A DNA stretch of 64,000 bases from Flammulina velutipes (Eukaryota > Basidiomycota > Agaricomycetes > Agaricales > Physalacriaceae). The position numbers were made by a program, and so were the translations under genes. How positions within the stretch are numbered: position 1 is the stretch's first letter; each line of letters starts with the position of its first letter. Below the pieces are notes generated by a model. The model was not told the origin of the DNA. It saw nothing but the letters and a program-made list of their open reading frames with translations, and searched no databases. Shown in pieces: positions 1 to 12,165 of this stretch. The stretch is taken from the NCBI GenBank assembly GCA_011800155.1, contig CM022371.1, positions 2,294,001 through 2,358,000 of the forward strand. Reading direction: 5' to 3'.

Positions 1-1226
1 GCATTGGTTCGTCCAATCTCTTAAATCCTCGATTTGTTGTTCTAAAAAAAGTTGAAGTTCTTGATTTCACGCTGGTATAAGCGAAATGAGCTCTCTCAGA
101 GAATCGCCTTGTTGTCTTGTGGAAGCCTAGTCAGCAATGCCTTTGGTTCACTGATCGCGTCGTGCATTCTCGATCTCACGGACGGCAAGCTGGGTTATGC
201 TGCGTGGAGGAAGGTCGCTCGAAATATCTCAAAACAGTCTTGCTAAACAATCTGTAGATGGCTTTTCTTTATAGAAGGCAGTTTGACAATCTTGGTGGCC
301 GTCCTCGCACTTTTCGTACTTCCAGATTTTCCGGAGACGTCAAATTGGTTAACAATGTCCGAGCAAGCCTTAGCCATTCGAAGGATACAGGAAGACACGG
401 GGTCGTCCAACAAAGATCATTCTATGAAGCAACAATTCGAGGGTCTGTCTCTTGCTGTATCTGACGGCAAAGTTTGGTGGCTTGCCTTGACATTAACCAG
501 TCTTGTATTCTCCTTGTCATTCAGCGCGTACTTTCCCACTCTAATGGCTACAATGGGGTATTCAACGACAACGACCTTGCTTCTTTGTGCGCCTCCTTGG
601 GCCTTCGCGACTTTAGTTGCGGCATTTATGTCTCGGTAGGTCATGATGAGAGTACGACCGTAATTAACTCAGGCCCACTCTATTTTATTTGTTTAGACAT
701 TCAGATTTGCATGCAGAGCGCTTTTGGCATATCACCGTTTCCTTTGGTATTGGAATTATCGGGTTCTTGATGGCTATGTCGACGATGAACGTCACCGTTC
801 GCTACATAGCATTGTACGTGTCATTTCTATTGCTCAAGTTATTGTTAATGTGTGTTCTAGATTCCTTCAAGCACAATCTTACGCAGGATTCATATGCTTC
901 CTTGCCTGGGCAAGTGGTTCTATGGCTTATCCAGCTTCGAAGCGCGCCGTCGGGCTAGCTCTCCTCAACACAGTATCTTCGCTGGGGAATGTATTTGGAT
1001 CGTGAGGCTCCCATTCTGCTGGTTGTATCACATCTAACGTATAAACTTCCGTAGATACGTTTTCCCAACGTCCTGGGGCCCAAGCTATGGGAAATCATTC
1101 ACGTGTTGCATCCTAGCAACATGCATAGGGTTAGGAATGTCATGGATGTTCCGAAGTCATCTTTTAAAGCTGAATTCGCGAGAGGAAGCGCGAGAAGGAG
1201 GCAAGGCTTACAAATATATCCTGTAG
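1..1226 (+). CDS. MFS transporter, anion:cation symporter (allantoate/Dal5-like) family, 5' partial
   Basis: This is the C-terminal two thirds of a major facilitator protein of the fungal anion:cation symporter group, which moves small organic acids, vitamins or amides across the plasma membrane. The window opens inside the gene. A short exon is followed by an intron at about 7-57 and then the typical segment FLISRWYKRNELSQR. Later exons carry ILVAVLALFVLPDFPETSNW and the cytoplasmic stretch EEQALAIRRIQEDTG that precedes helix 7, then the C-terminal six-helix half. The last exon starts near 1054 (YVFPTSWGPSYG) and stops at 1224-1226. Exons were joined by frame and GT-AG sites. The substrate cannot be told from the sequence, and the N-terminal helices lie outside the window. 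Confidence 0.85.
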
Positions 1227-1420
1227 AGCGAGGTATAGAACGAAGTATAGAGGCAGGTTCGATGTGGCGCAATAATCTAGGCTGCGGTCCGGATCCCCGA
1301 TTTCCCGAGGTTATCCCATCAACGGACAAATACCGGGCCTTCCGTCTTTCGTCACAAGAACGATGAGTAGGACCAGGCAGGCAGTGGAACTTGCATCTTG
1401 CCTTCGCCTCTTTATCAGCA

Positions 1421-4400
1421 ATGGCAACGACTCGTATTCTCAAAGACTGGTCCTATACCCAGGTTGGCGGAGGCCAGGGAACTAAAGATGGTGAATGGTT
1501 GCAAGCATCATCATTCCCGACCACCGTCCATGTCGAGTTGCTCAAGTTGAAGAAGATTCCTGATCCTGTACGTGCTGATTGTCTTTAGGTGCCCTATACT
1601 GACCGTCGATTCAGTTTCTCGATCTCAATGAATGGGAGGTACAATGTAAAGTGTTCTGTTTGATACTGTCGAGGTGGCGCTTATTTGATATGACAGGGGT
1701 CGGAGAAAGCGCATGGGTTTTCAAAACCGTGTTCGACGTGTCTGAGGAAGAATTGAAGCCACTGAATGTTGATCTCGTCTTTGACGGCATTGATACGTTT
1801 GCATCCGTCAAGTTGGTAAGTATAGACGGGTTATTTACGGATATTATACTGATAATGCTCCGCAGAACGGCGAAGTAATCCTCTCGTGAGAAAGGACCTT
1901 CTTTACAATACGTACTGGACTAACCTGGTGTTTCAGAGCTCATAATCAGTTCCTCTCGTACGCATTACCGGTGAAATCTCTCCTCAAAGTTGGATCGAAT
2001 ACTTTGATACTGGAGTTCGAGAGTGCTTTCCGCAAGGTGATTTCAAAGCTATTGATCAATGTTCCAACCTCACATCCAAATAGGGCCGAGAGATTGAGAA
2101 GGATCACGAGAAACTGAAGCTCTGGAATGGAGATTCCAGTCGCCTCCATGTGAGGAAAGCGCAGTACAAGTAAGGTTTCTTCACCTTCCATTGCTCATTG
2201 AATCATACTCGCTCGCCTAGCTACGGATGGGATTGGGGTAATAGCTGTTACTTCGTATCGCGCCGGCACCTCTGACATAAATTTGTAGGCCCAATCCTCA
2301 TGACTATTGGTCCTTGGAAACCTGTCTACCTGCAGACGTACGAGAATCGCATAGCTGACCTCTTTATCAAAAGCAGCGTATCCGAATCTCTCGAGGTGGA
2401 ACTCACGGCAACTGGAACGTTGGCCGAGAAAGCCACTGGATTTGCTTCCTTCGTTCTGAAGGGGCCCGATGACACAATTGCAGCTTCTTCCAACAAAATA
2501 CCGACGGACTCTGGCCAATACAAAGTTTCGTTCAAGTTCGATGCAGGGACTTTGAGCCTGTGGTATCCTGTGGGATACGGAGAACAACCATTGTATATTG
2601 TCGAGACAGAGATTGCGGATGTTGAAGGTAAACTGTTAGATTCCAAGACGAAGAAGATTGCCTTCCGTCGGGCACAAATCGTTCAGGACCCTCTGGAAGA
2701 ACAAGAAGGTCGATCTTTCTTGTTTGAGATCAACAATATCCGGATCTTCTGTGGCGGTTCCAACTGGATTCCTGCTGACTCCTTCCTTACGACGTTTGTC
2801 CTTGTCATTCTCTCCTCATGACAATCTGACTGGAGAATAGGATGACACCTGAGAGATACAGAGCATGGCTACAGCTCCTAGTGGATGGGAACCAAAACAT
2901 GATTCGCGTGTGGGGAGGTGGAATCTATGAAAATGATGCTTTTTACGATATTTGTGATGGTATGTTGACCGTGTTCTTATTCAGTATCCATGGTGTACTT
3001 ATTGCGTCCCAGAACTTGGAAGTGAGTCCATTCTGCTTGCATACGCCGTGCCTTCATTCAAAGGCTCTCCAAGTCCTGGTATGGCAGGATTTCATGTTTG
3101 GCTGCGGTCAAGTACGTGAACGGTTATTGTTCTCATGTGCTGCTAAAGTTAATTCCCCCTGCAGTATCCCGCATACGATACCTTCGTTGACTCCGTGAGA
3201 GAGGAAGCCATTCAGAACGTCAAACGGCTACGACATCATCCATCTATTGTTATTTTCGGTGCGTCTTCTCATAGTAGTACCGGCTTATATGGCCTAATAT
3301 CTCTAATTGCATTAAAGCTGGTAATAACGAAGGTAGGCATAGTCTCACACGATCATATTCGCCAGGGCTGAGCCAATCCAAGACTACCAACTCGCCGAAT
3401 CCGAGAAACTTCAACTCGACTATTCTGACGAGACATCTGATTTTCGCGAGACCAACTTCCCGGCACGCTACATTTACGAGAGGGTGTTGCCGGGGGTGGT
3501 GAGCGCGTACTCTGATATCTTCTATCACCGTTCGTCACCCTACAGTGGGTTCGGAAAAGATACAAGAAATCCGTTCTATGGTGATCTCCACCAATGCGAG
3601 TATATAGTGAATTTACTGTCACACGCGCTGACTTGAGGTTTTAGGGAACGTATGGCATGGTACACAGGAACCTTGGCACAACTGGGACAAACTAGCTGGG
3701 AGATTTGTATCTGAATTCGGGATGTAAGCCGGATTGCCCTTTATTCAAGGTGCGCGTGCAGAAGGTCTCATGCTGTTTATGCAGGGAAGCATATCCGGAT
3801 ATTCGAACTGTAGATTCGTGGATCGGTGAGGATAAGTCGGAAAGGTACCCTCAATCGCGGTAATAGTCTTAATTCATCATCTCCCGCGTACCATACTGAC
3901 TACAAATAGAGTCACCAATAACCATAACAAGGCAGATGGGTTTGAGAGGCGATTAGAGGTACGTGAATGCATGCCGCGTAATCCTAGATTCTGATAACGT
4001 GCATTTTAAGCTCTACTTGGTGGAGAATTTCAAGCATTCTTTCGAAATGGAAAGGTGCGCAACGCGAAACGATTGCTGATGGTATGCCCTTACTGATCAA
4101 CAATTCATTTTAAGCTACGTTTATTACACACAGGTCATGCAAGCCGAAACCTTAGCTTCTGCGTACCGGTTATGGAGACGTAACTGGAGAGGGAAAGGCA
4201 GGGAATACACCGCGGGCGCTCTCGTTTGGCAGGTAAGCTCAGCGACCTATGGTACCAAAGCCTATTCACTGAACACTTTAATACCAAATCATAGATCAAC
4301 GATTGCTGGCCAACGACTTCCTGGGCCATTGTAGACTACTATCTGAGGCCAAAGCCTTCGTACTTTGCGATCGCTAGAGAGCTCCGTCCTCTGACGGTGG

Positions 4401-5052
4401 GGATGACGCGCAAGGAGGTCTTGACCTATCCCGACTATCAATCTGCCGCAAATGTCATCATCGAGACTCGTCTGGAAATCTGGGGTACGAACAGTGGGCT
4501 GAAGGAAGTCAAGACGACCCTCGACGTGTCCTCGTATGACCTTGAGTCCGACTGGACAGATCACTGGGCCAAAGAGGTGGTACTATCCCCGAATTCAAGC
4601 ACAGAACTCTTCCAAGGCGATTTACCAGGGCAGCCAAAGAGGACGAAGAAGAGCGAGCTGCCTAGGACTATCGTAGTCTCTGCGCGCTTGATTGATGCGG
4701 GAGGAAACATTTTGGCGAGGTATTCGAATTGGTGAGTCGTCAATGTTGCCGTTCTTCTTTCCACAGGGCCTGATGAATTGATAACTTTTGAAGGCCCGAG
4801 CCATTCAAGTTCATCAAGTTCCCTGAGGTGGCGGCTCTAGGCCTCAAAGCGGACATTTCTGAGGACGGAGAAAGTGTTACGCTTTCTGCAAACAAACCGG
4901 TCAAGGGGGTGGTTCTTGATGCTGAAGGCGAAATTGTTAAATGGAGTGACCAGGCGATCGACCTTGCTCCAGGAGATCCACAGATTGTCAAGGCGGTAGG
5001 TTTGAAAGGTCGAGAGGTGAAGTTGAGGTTCTTGGGAGATGGAACAGCCTGA
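1421..5052 (+). CDS. mndB: Beta-mannosidase, glycoside hydrolase family 2 (MndB type)
   Basis: This enzyme removes terminal beta-1,4-mannose from mannan oligosaccharides or N-glycan cores. I traced 21 exons whose lengths add up to 2559 nt, an exact multiple of three, giving 852 aa, the usual size for fungal MndB-type enzymes. The ATG at 1421 opens MATTRILKDWSYTQVGG. No signal peptide is seen, which fits the intracellular MndB group. The GH2 order is visible: sugar-binding domain (WVGESAWVFKT, NYGWDWGPILMTIGPW), immunoglobulin-like domain, then the TIM barrel with [21 protein letters not shown]. The acid/base glutamate lies in GNNED (about 3318-3383) and the predicted nucleophile in FVSEFGM (about 3708). 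One intron, 3596-3644, is GC-AG. No partner genes adjoin it. Confidence 0.93.
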
Positions 5053-5193
5053 AAGAAGAAGACAAACATGTGTGTAAATGTAACATTAAAGCGAATACTA
5101 CTGTATGACCAATAACTTACGCAGAGAAATAAGGGGGCGTGTATTTGGTTCGAGGAAGATGAAAGGGTATCGAGAGGGCGGACAAGTTGTGGG

Positions 5194-5970
5194 TTACATG
5201 AGGATGCAGCGGCCTCCATCCGATTCACTTTGTTTAGAAGGTGAATGCCTTTCTATCTCTCCTAGGCATAGATCAAAGACGCGACCTAATCACGGTTTAA
5301 GCCTCGTTACAGGATGAAACGCCGCGGACGATTGCTCACCAACGTTAAAATTGCTTTTAGCACTCGTTTCCACCCACGCAGCGTGATTTTCCTTAGCGAG
5401 CCTCTCACCCTCTTCTGCCGATACCTGTCTTTGTGGAACGTGAGTCATCGGTACCACTGCGCGTCAAACTGAAGCACCACTGACCTCGCTGAGAGATCCA
5501 CTTTGGAGCCGACAATTACACATGGAATCTCCCTTACACCACAGTAGTCGACGATTTTATCATAGAGGACTTGAATCATGTCGAACGAGCTCCGGGAGGC
5601 GACAGAGTAGACGAGGACATAACCGTGTATGCCAATCGCGTGATTAGAATTCAAGATCGAGAATTCGTCCTGCGTGGGAGGTATAGCACACTTGCGCTAT
5701 CGAGATAGAAGACGACTGACCTGACCAGCAGTATCGATGACCTCGCAGGTGTATTGTGCTCCTTTGAAGTTGAGGCTTTTTTGGAAAGTAGCCTCGATGG
5801 TAGGGTAGTAGTTGTCGGTAAAGACGCTCTCGACGAACTGAATACTGAGAGACGATTTGCCTTGATAATGACATGAGTTGGGTAGGAAGACGCGTAAACA
5901 GTAGCGTACCGACAGATCGAGCGCCGAGGACCGCGATTTTGCGTTTTTTGAGGTTCTCAGCGGGAGGCAT
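5194..5970 (-). CDS. RHB1: Rheb-type small GTPase
   Basis: This is a Ras-superfamily GTPase of the Rheb group, which activates TORC1 on endomembranes. The ATG at 5970 opens MPPAENLKKRKIAVLGARSV. The P-loop reads GARSVGKSS, with the arginine at the Ras Gly12 position that marks Rheb. Switch I is YYPTIEATFQK, switch II is DTAGQDEF, and the base-contact motifs are GSKVD (an N-to-S variant of NKxD) and ETSAK. The C terminus is CILM, a CaaX box predicting prenylation. Four or more exons are joined, and the stop is at 5194-5196. It diverges from the Spo12-like gene across 588 bp. The GSKVD variant and CILM tail are read from sequence; TORC1 control is family knowledge. Confidence 0.93.
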
Positions 5971-6558
5971 GAAGTATAAACAGAGGAAGTGATAGTAACG
6001 GCAAGCTGGCCGTGTTATATAGCCCAGTAAAACGTCCGGCGTCTGTGCGAATGGGGATCTACAAAGGAACCGCTGCAAAATGAAAAATCAAGAAGAAAAA
6101 GGCCGGGAACTACACTTGTCCTGCTCGTCTTGTGACGTAGAGCATTCCTGCAACGGACGTAAAACGGGATGGTCCGTAGATGCTAGCAGCCTGCATGTGA
6201 TCGACTTATCTTCTCGGGCCATCGTCGACGGTATTAATTAATACCGCGGTCAAGGAAAGAGTAATTATCAGACGACGTTCGCGGTTGGTATGTAGCACAA
6301 TGTACCTCACGTCGGCACCGAACGGGGATATAGATTCCTACGTTTCGCCGGACGTCGATGGTAGGCCGTACATTCTCCGAATGAATGGACAGGTATGGAG
6401 AGACGCCACACATGCTCGGTCACATGATGTTCATGTTGTTCAAACGCGGAAATAATATATAAATTAATTTACCTGACTAAGTTGCTTCATTACGACCATC
6501 ACCATCTCTAGCTTTTCTGTGTTTGTCGTCGTTTTACTCGTTGAACTAAAGAACTACA
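5971..6558. promoter_or_regulatory. Intergenic region between divergent RHB1 and SPO12-like genes
   Basis: This 588-bp stretch has no supported gene. It must hold both promoters and 5' leaders. The one clear element is the 18-bp palindrome at 6229-6246. A run of AT-rich sequence (about 6450-6475) lies some 90 bp before the Spo12-like ATG. Confidence 0.6.
6229..6246. promoter_or_regulatory. Perfect 18-bp palindrome of CGG-N12-CCG form
   Basis: The sequence CGGTATTAATTAATACCG is its own reverse complement. Inverted CGG triplets are the classic half-sites of Zn2Cys6 transcription factors, so this could be an operator in the shared RHB1/SPO12 promoter. The spacing match is an inference only. Confidence 0.45.
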
Positions 6559-7055
6559 ATGTCGTCGACATCCACGCCCAACGACTCGCCCAACGCCACT
6601 CCCATCCAGCCACTGCACAACCCATCGCTAGCAGCCAAAGTCGTTATGCCCCAAGCACCATTGGGCAACATGGCCAACCACGCGCCAGGCATGGGAGCAA
6701 AGGCGTTGCTCGGAAAGAGGATGGGGAAGAGTCTGTGAGTGCCAGCTGCGTCGCAAATGAACAGCGGACTGATGAACTGCGATCTCAGTAAACCCACCTT
6801 TGTATCGCCGACAGACAACATGATGACTCCGTGCAGCCAGAAGCTGTCAGACACGAAGAAGAAGCATTTCCAGAAGTACGTCGCCTATCTATCCCCTTCA
6901 ACATTGCTGACAGTGGCTGCAGAGGCCCAAAGCCCGTCCAATTGTTCGGACAAAAGGAAGAATCCAGCAGCGACAACGAAATAGACGGTGAAGAGCCACC
7001 AAAGGAGAAGGAGAACAAGACAATGTTGGTCGACGATGAAGAGAACCCATTCTAA
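6559..7055 (+). CDS. Spo12-family cell-cycle protein
   Basis: This is a small protein of the Spo12 family, which in yeast promotes mitotic exit through the FEAR pathway by helping Cdc14 release. Three exons (6559-6734, 6789-6875, 6923-7055) join in frame. The family signature is clear in exon 2: SPTDNMMTPCSQKLSDTKKK, matching the SPTDxxxSPCSxKL core of Spo12, where serine and threonine are candidate CDK sites. Basic KRMGKSLKP precedes it. The tail is acidic and ends DDEENPF. The N-terminal 50 residues are low complexity. The match rests on this short motif, so function is inferred by family. Confidence 0.82.
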
Positions 7056-7296
7056 AGGCATCTCTGGCTGCCATCGATGTACATTTACACGGGCAGGCTG
7101 GTTCCCCGCCATCCACTGTTTCTCATACATGATCTGTGTCCTATCTTCGCTGTCCGCATCTACTACCTGTCCGCCCGTCTGTCTGTACTATTACCTCCAA
7201 TTGTCCAATTCAAACATTGCAATTTATTCACGTGATCCCGGTTCTAGCACGCGCGTCAAGCTCCTTACTCCTTACTCCTCATTGATATCAACGGCC

Positions 7297-8178
7297 ATGG
7301 ATGCAGGTGCCTTTGACGACTTCAGAGACAACATCAGAGAGGCAATACTGCAGCGTCTGGATGTCCTCGTCGCGGGGAACAATCAACTTTCGCAAAGGTC
7401 TGTGCATACGCAACATTACGACAATCACTGACAGTCTTCTAGCGAGATTGAAAATCTCGTACGAAGCCTACCACGCCTTACCGAACAACAGGTTGTTGAT
7501 TTGGGACAAAAAGGTACTTTACTACTGGGACCTTCGATAAAATAGCTGACGACTACTCAGACTCGATATGTCCCATATGCTTGACGCCACTGATGGCGTT
7601 GCTCGCGGAGGAGGAGATGGCAATCGCCATGGACTCCCCGGCGCACCCAATCGAAGACCTTGGTGTGGCTAGACTGGGTCAGAAATGGCAGTGTGGCCAT
7701 CTATTCTGTCGAAAAGAGTAAGAGTTATACTAAACCACTTGGGCTTAACTGACGCTTGCTTGCTTTAGTATCTCTCGCTGGATCCACGACGCTGTGAGCC
7801 GTTTCTCTGCTCACAAGACCTTCGTCTGACCACTATTGTTAGCACGATTCTTGTCCGACGTGTCGTCGTGCGTTGCTAGAGCGTTCGCCAACGAGCTCCG
7901 CGCCGTCCTCGCCTTCGCCCACGCGCGAAGTCCCAACTGTAAATCTCAACACGCTCCCACCGCAAATAAGGGATGCGATTTCACGGCTCAACGATCAGAT
8001 GCCAGGCATATTCTCCACCATATTTGGCGATGCCAGCGGGCATACCGGCCAGGAGGCACTTTCGCGAGACGACCTAGTCGCTCCCGTTGACATGGCCGAA
8101 CTTAATTCTTTCTTCCAGCTTCATTCATCAGCAAGAGCACCTCCTCGGGAGGATGAATATTCAAGCATGTACTCTTGA
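7297..8178 (+). CDS. RING finger protein (putative E3 ubiquitin ligase)
   Basis: Five exons (7297-7397, 7443-7513, 7561-7717, 7769-7793, 7843-8178) encode a soluble protein with one RING domain: CPIC in exon 3, then WQCGHLFCRKDISRW across exons 3-4, and DSCPTCRR across exons 4-5. The long loop between the first and second cysteine pairs holds about 40 residues including DSPAHPIEDLG. The region after the RING is Ser/Pro-rich and then acidic, ending EYSSMYS. RING proteins of this kind recruit E2 enzymes, but the substrate is unknown. No membrane segment is seen. The start ATG at 7297 opens MDAGAFDDFRDNIREAI. Confidence 0.82.
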
Positions 8179-8396
8179 AAATATGAAGCGCTTTGGTATC
8201 GTGATAAAACGTACATAGAGCTATCGAAGCACTCTGTAGGTAGGACGTCGCCATATGGCTTGAGTATGAAAGGAAATGCGAGAGATACAGTCCATTGGAA
8301 ACGTCTCGGAACACAATCAATCAGTTCCTGCGGCAGCACCTGAACAAGTTCCTCTTAAAGAAGTAGTACAAGCACTGGAGACAGTCAGAATGCAAG

Positions 8397-11300
8397 TCAC
8401 TGCCTCAAGGCGAACGGACGTACCCCCATGAAACGAACAGCAGCCAAACCAGCAGTTGAATACAGGATGACCGAGAAATATGTGTTTTGTTTGTCGCGGA
8501 GATCCAGCTCATCCTGCTCGGGATTATCGCTGTTAGGTAGACCATTGATGTTTTCAATGGCGATAGCAAGCCCGGCGTTTGAGAGCATCCATACCGCAAC
8601 AAGACGAGTTCGGAACGTCTTGTTTTGATCATCCATCGTTGGCTTCTCGACCTTTTCTTCGTTGCGGACTTTGGTCACCGCGCGAGTGACAGTATCCTTG
8701 AAGGCGGCATCAATGTCCTCCTGAGTCTTGACAGTATCCTCGACGGACGGTGCATCAGCGTCTTTGCTCTTTTTGGATGAGACGGAGGGCAGGGCTTCAG
8801 CCGCATCACTTCCTTTCGTTCCCCAGGACACCTAAGAGTCGTCAAGAGTTGACCATCAGCCAAGCAGAGCCACCTACATCGTGTAGATTGCAGAACGCAT
8901 ACACATTGAGGACATTGGTAAAACTTGGTGCGATGAGGAGGTACTGAAGGAAACTCGAGAACATGTGCCAGGGATCACGCTAGACAGGTGAGTAAGGTTT
9001 TCCGTAGGCCGACCAGAAGACTCACGTAGAGGAACGATGCGATGAAGTATATGCCTGACAAATTTACTTGAGGATTGCCCACTGGCATGTAGAGATAATC
9101 GGGCTTACCGAATGTCGAGAACATAGCAGCTATCAAAGCGCCGATCGGTGGCGTAAAGAACGATGTAATCACTTGACTCGTCGTTTTATCTTTCAATTCG
9201 GCCCCGATATTCTACAGGATTTTTTAGTTGGGTGAGATGTGATGGGGAACTATCTTACCGAGAACGCTTTAGCCGTTAACCAGAAGGAGCACACCAGGAG
9301 GTAGGTAGATAGGATTGCATATACCCTAGTGAAATTTAGCAAAAGATTCTGTACCCTCAAAAGGTTCACTCACCAAAGAGTAATCGTATACGCCATTCGT
9401 TCACCCTTCGGTCGATTCCCAAGCGCTAGAATGAACTGCAAAGCTAGGAAAGAGAGATAGATCCATTTGAGAGCTAGGTTGACCCAATGTGTCTGAAAGC
9501 TCGTGAATACTAGAAGCCAAAAAACGGATGGCATGGAACTTACAACGGCTTCAGTTCCAAAGATGACAATGTTCTGAGAAGGGAGAAGGTCGATGATGAT
9601 GCTGAACGTGAGCCACATATTGGCCAGGGCAAACCATGAGAAAATAAGGGAGAAAATGTTGTATAACGCCTGAATATGCAAGAATAGCATGCGGAAGATG
9701 CCATGGCCAGATCGGTAGAATGCGAAGAAGTTGACGAGAGCGTAAACCGATGCAGCGAAGGAGCCATTCAACCATCGACGACGTTGACCAATAAGCTCAA
9801 CCACCTCTTCTGGGACATCGGTCTCCGCCTTACTGGGTTTCACGTAGGTCAGCACCCAGCGATCTTTGGCTTTAGCGACCAGTTCGAAACAGAGGATACG
9901 ATCCTCTGCCAGGAACATGTTCTTGGTGAAGATATTCATGCCATTGATACCCTTCTGACCAAGTCGGTCAGCCAATGAGTGATCACCATGGAAGTATTGC
10001 TCCAGCGGTCGGCCTTGGATAGCACGGAAGCGGTATGCTGAGAATGCACCAGGCAAGACGGAGACGTAACCGAAACTACTCTCCAGTGGTTTGTCTGCAA
10101 CGCGAATTGGCCGAAGTACCGAGAAAATTGGAAGTGTTACGTACCCAAAATGTTAGACATCTTGTACTCGAAGTTCTGAGCAGCCACCAGAGGGTTGAGT
10201 AGTTTTTTGCCGCCCTTAATCATGGCGTGGATTTCACCTACGAATACTCAATACACCACGCCAACCGTGAGAAAGGAAACTTACCACAACAGCCTCCCAA
10301 ATGAGGATCATTGTAGAAGGCCTCCCATAGGTAGTAGATGGACTTGTGGCCAGGCTTGGTCCCAGCATCTATAAGAACGCAAGACTCGGGCTAGAAGGGA
10401 AAATGAGACTTCTTGTCTAGGTATATCTAAAAACTTACGTTGAGCATGTTTCCAATGGCATTGAAGAGCCAGCGATGGGAGTTGATCTTCTTTTGATTTT
10501 TGGCCTTGAGGACGAAGATGATCTGGACCGGAACAAGGTTGTTGGGGTCATTGGCTTGAGGAAGCACCAACTGCGGAGTGGCGTCGACGGAGAGTTGAGT
10601 AGTGTACTAGAAGTCATCATCAATGGAAGGAACGGAGAACAGACGGAGGGGGCGGACCTCGAAGATATGAGCAACGGTCTCTTTACCGTCAACTTCCTTC
10701 TTCATGACACCGTCCTGGTAAACACCAACTGTGGCGAGAAGGTCCAGCACACTCTTGTCCATAGCCTCAAGACCATCAACGATGAGCGCGACTGTGATTC
10801 TCTGCCATCCGGGGTTTCCTGATTCGGCCTGGGTGCGCCAGTACTTGGATTGTTTTGTCTTGCAAATGTCACGGATATTAAGCATGACACCGTGGAGAGT
10901 GCGGGCATAAAGGGTCTTGTCTTCATTGTACGAAGTGACAGCGATCAGGAGTTCTGTTTCACGGCCGTACGTCTTTGTGCGAAGCGACCAGCCATTGGCT
11001 TCGGTGAATTCATCGGGATCGCAGGTGGCTGCAGTATAACGCATGTGACTACGGAAGGTAAATGTGAGACATGAAGTTGGAAAACGCAAGGCATTCAAGA
11101 CACGCACGAAAACTCGGTTGTATTACCAGACGCGTATCTCGCTTCGATGGCGCTGTGAATGGGCGTCGGAACGAGGTATTCAGCGATGAAGTTGCCGTTG
11201 GTGAGCTTGACTTTGCGCGTCACACCGCGTTTGATGGTCTGACGGCGGCGCCATGCACTGTCGACACCCATGCTGGACGTTGTGGCGACAGACATAGGGC

Positions 11301-11666
11301 GCGAGCCATAAGGATCGCCAAAGGAGTCTGGGTCAACACTGCGCAGTATCAGCAACTAGAGCACTGTATGCAAGGAATGGTGGCATACTTTGGAGGATAG
11401 AATCCACCAGTAAAGGTCTGGCCAGCGTTCAAAGGCAATCTCTCGACAGAGTCGTCATCAAAATCAGTGCGACTTGCACCGAACTCTTGGGTAGTTGACA
11501 ACGAAGCAGTGCTCTCGAATGGCCGCGGCATCAAGTTTGGGCTGCTGGTGCCATGGTAAGGACGTTCTTGCTCCGCGAACTGAGTCTGTCGTGGCCTGTC
11601 GGCAAAGGGATCGCCATAGTCACCACCAGTAGGATATGGCGATGCACCGCCAGGAGGATTGGCCAT
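8397..11666 (-). CDS. Chitin synthase, class I-III (Chs1-type)
   Basis: This is a polytopic plasma-membrane GT2 enzyme that makes chitin from UDP-GlcNAc. The ATG at 11666 opens a Pro/Gly-rich cytoplasmic tail ([15 protein letters not shown]). It is followed by the Chs N-terminal domain ([27 protein letters not shown]) and the catalytic domain with [36 protein letters not shown] and the product-binding QRRRW motif in [12 protein letters not shown]. Several membrane helices follow (for example [20 protein letters not shown]). The protein ends VRPFALRQ with the stop at 8397-8399. Exons are joined by frame and not every boundary was fixed. No myosin or cytochrome b5 domain is present, which excludes classes IV-VII. 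Confidence 0.94.
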
Positions 11667-12165
11667 TGGAAGGACGATGAGCTCGACGCTGGCAACAGCG
11701 ACGACGACGTGGAAAGAGAAAGGGAGGAGAACTGTCGACGATGGTGAGAGGTGAAGCCTTGTATGAATTAAACCGTAACAAACGAGGCAGAGCCAGCTAG
11801 GGGCAGTGCCATCACCCCCCGATCACCCCATTAACCACAGAAACGTCAAACTCAGCGCCTACACAGATTTTGCTCATTATTTTCACTGTCAACGCGTCTA
11901 ATTCATGTCGTACTCCTTGCTAACAAAATCCTCCAAAGATTTTGAGTTCTCCTGTCTCTCAAACAATCGACATAGGACAACGATGTTCCTAGCCATATCA
12001 AATTGTGGCGCAGCCCGCAGCTCTGGGACCCTCCTTCTTGCTAGTTGTGGCCCGTGACAACAGATATTTAGCAGCGCCACGCATCGATGCGTGGAAAGCT
12101 CCCATACGGAACACGGTAACTTTGCGAGCCGTACATACCCGGAGACTTTGTTTCAAACTGCCACC
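11667..12165. promoter_or_regulatory. Divergent promoter region between chitin synthase and GST-like gene
   Basis: This 499-bp stretch has no convincing coding sequence. It contains an AGGGG element (about 11799-11803) and a C-rich run at about 11814-11827, which resemble stress-response (STRE-type) motifs. No TATA box is obvious. Confidence 0.5.

Noticed and set aside
4740..5228. 162-aa minus-strand frame
   Set aside because: It is antisense to the last exon of beta-mannosidase and the RHB1 3' end, with no domain.
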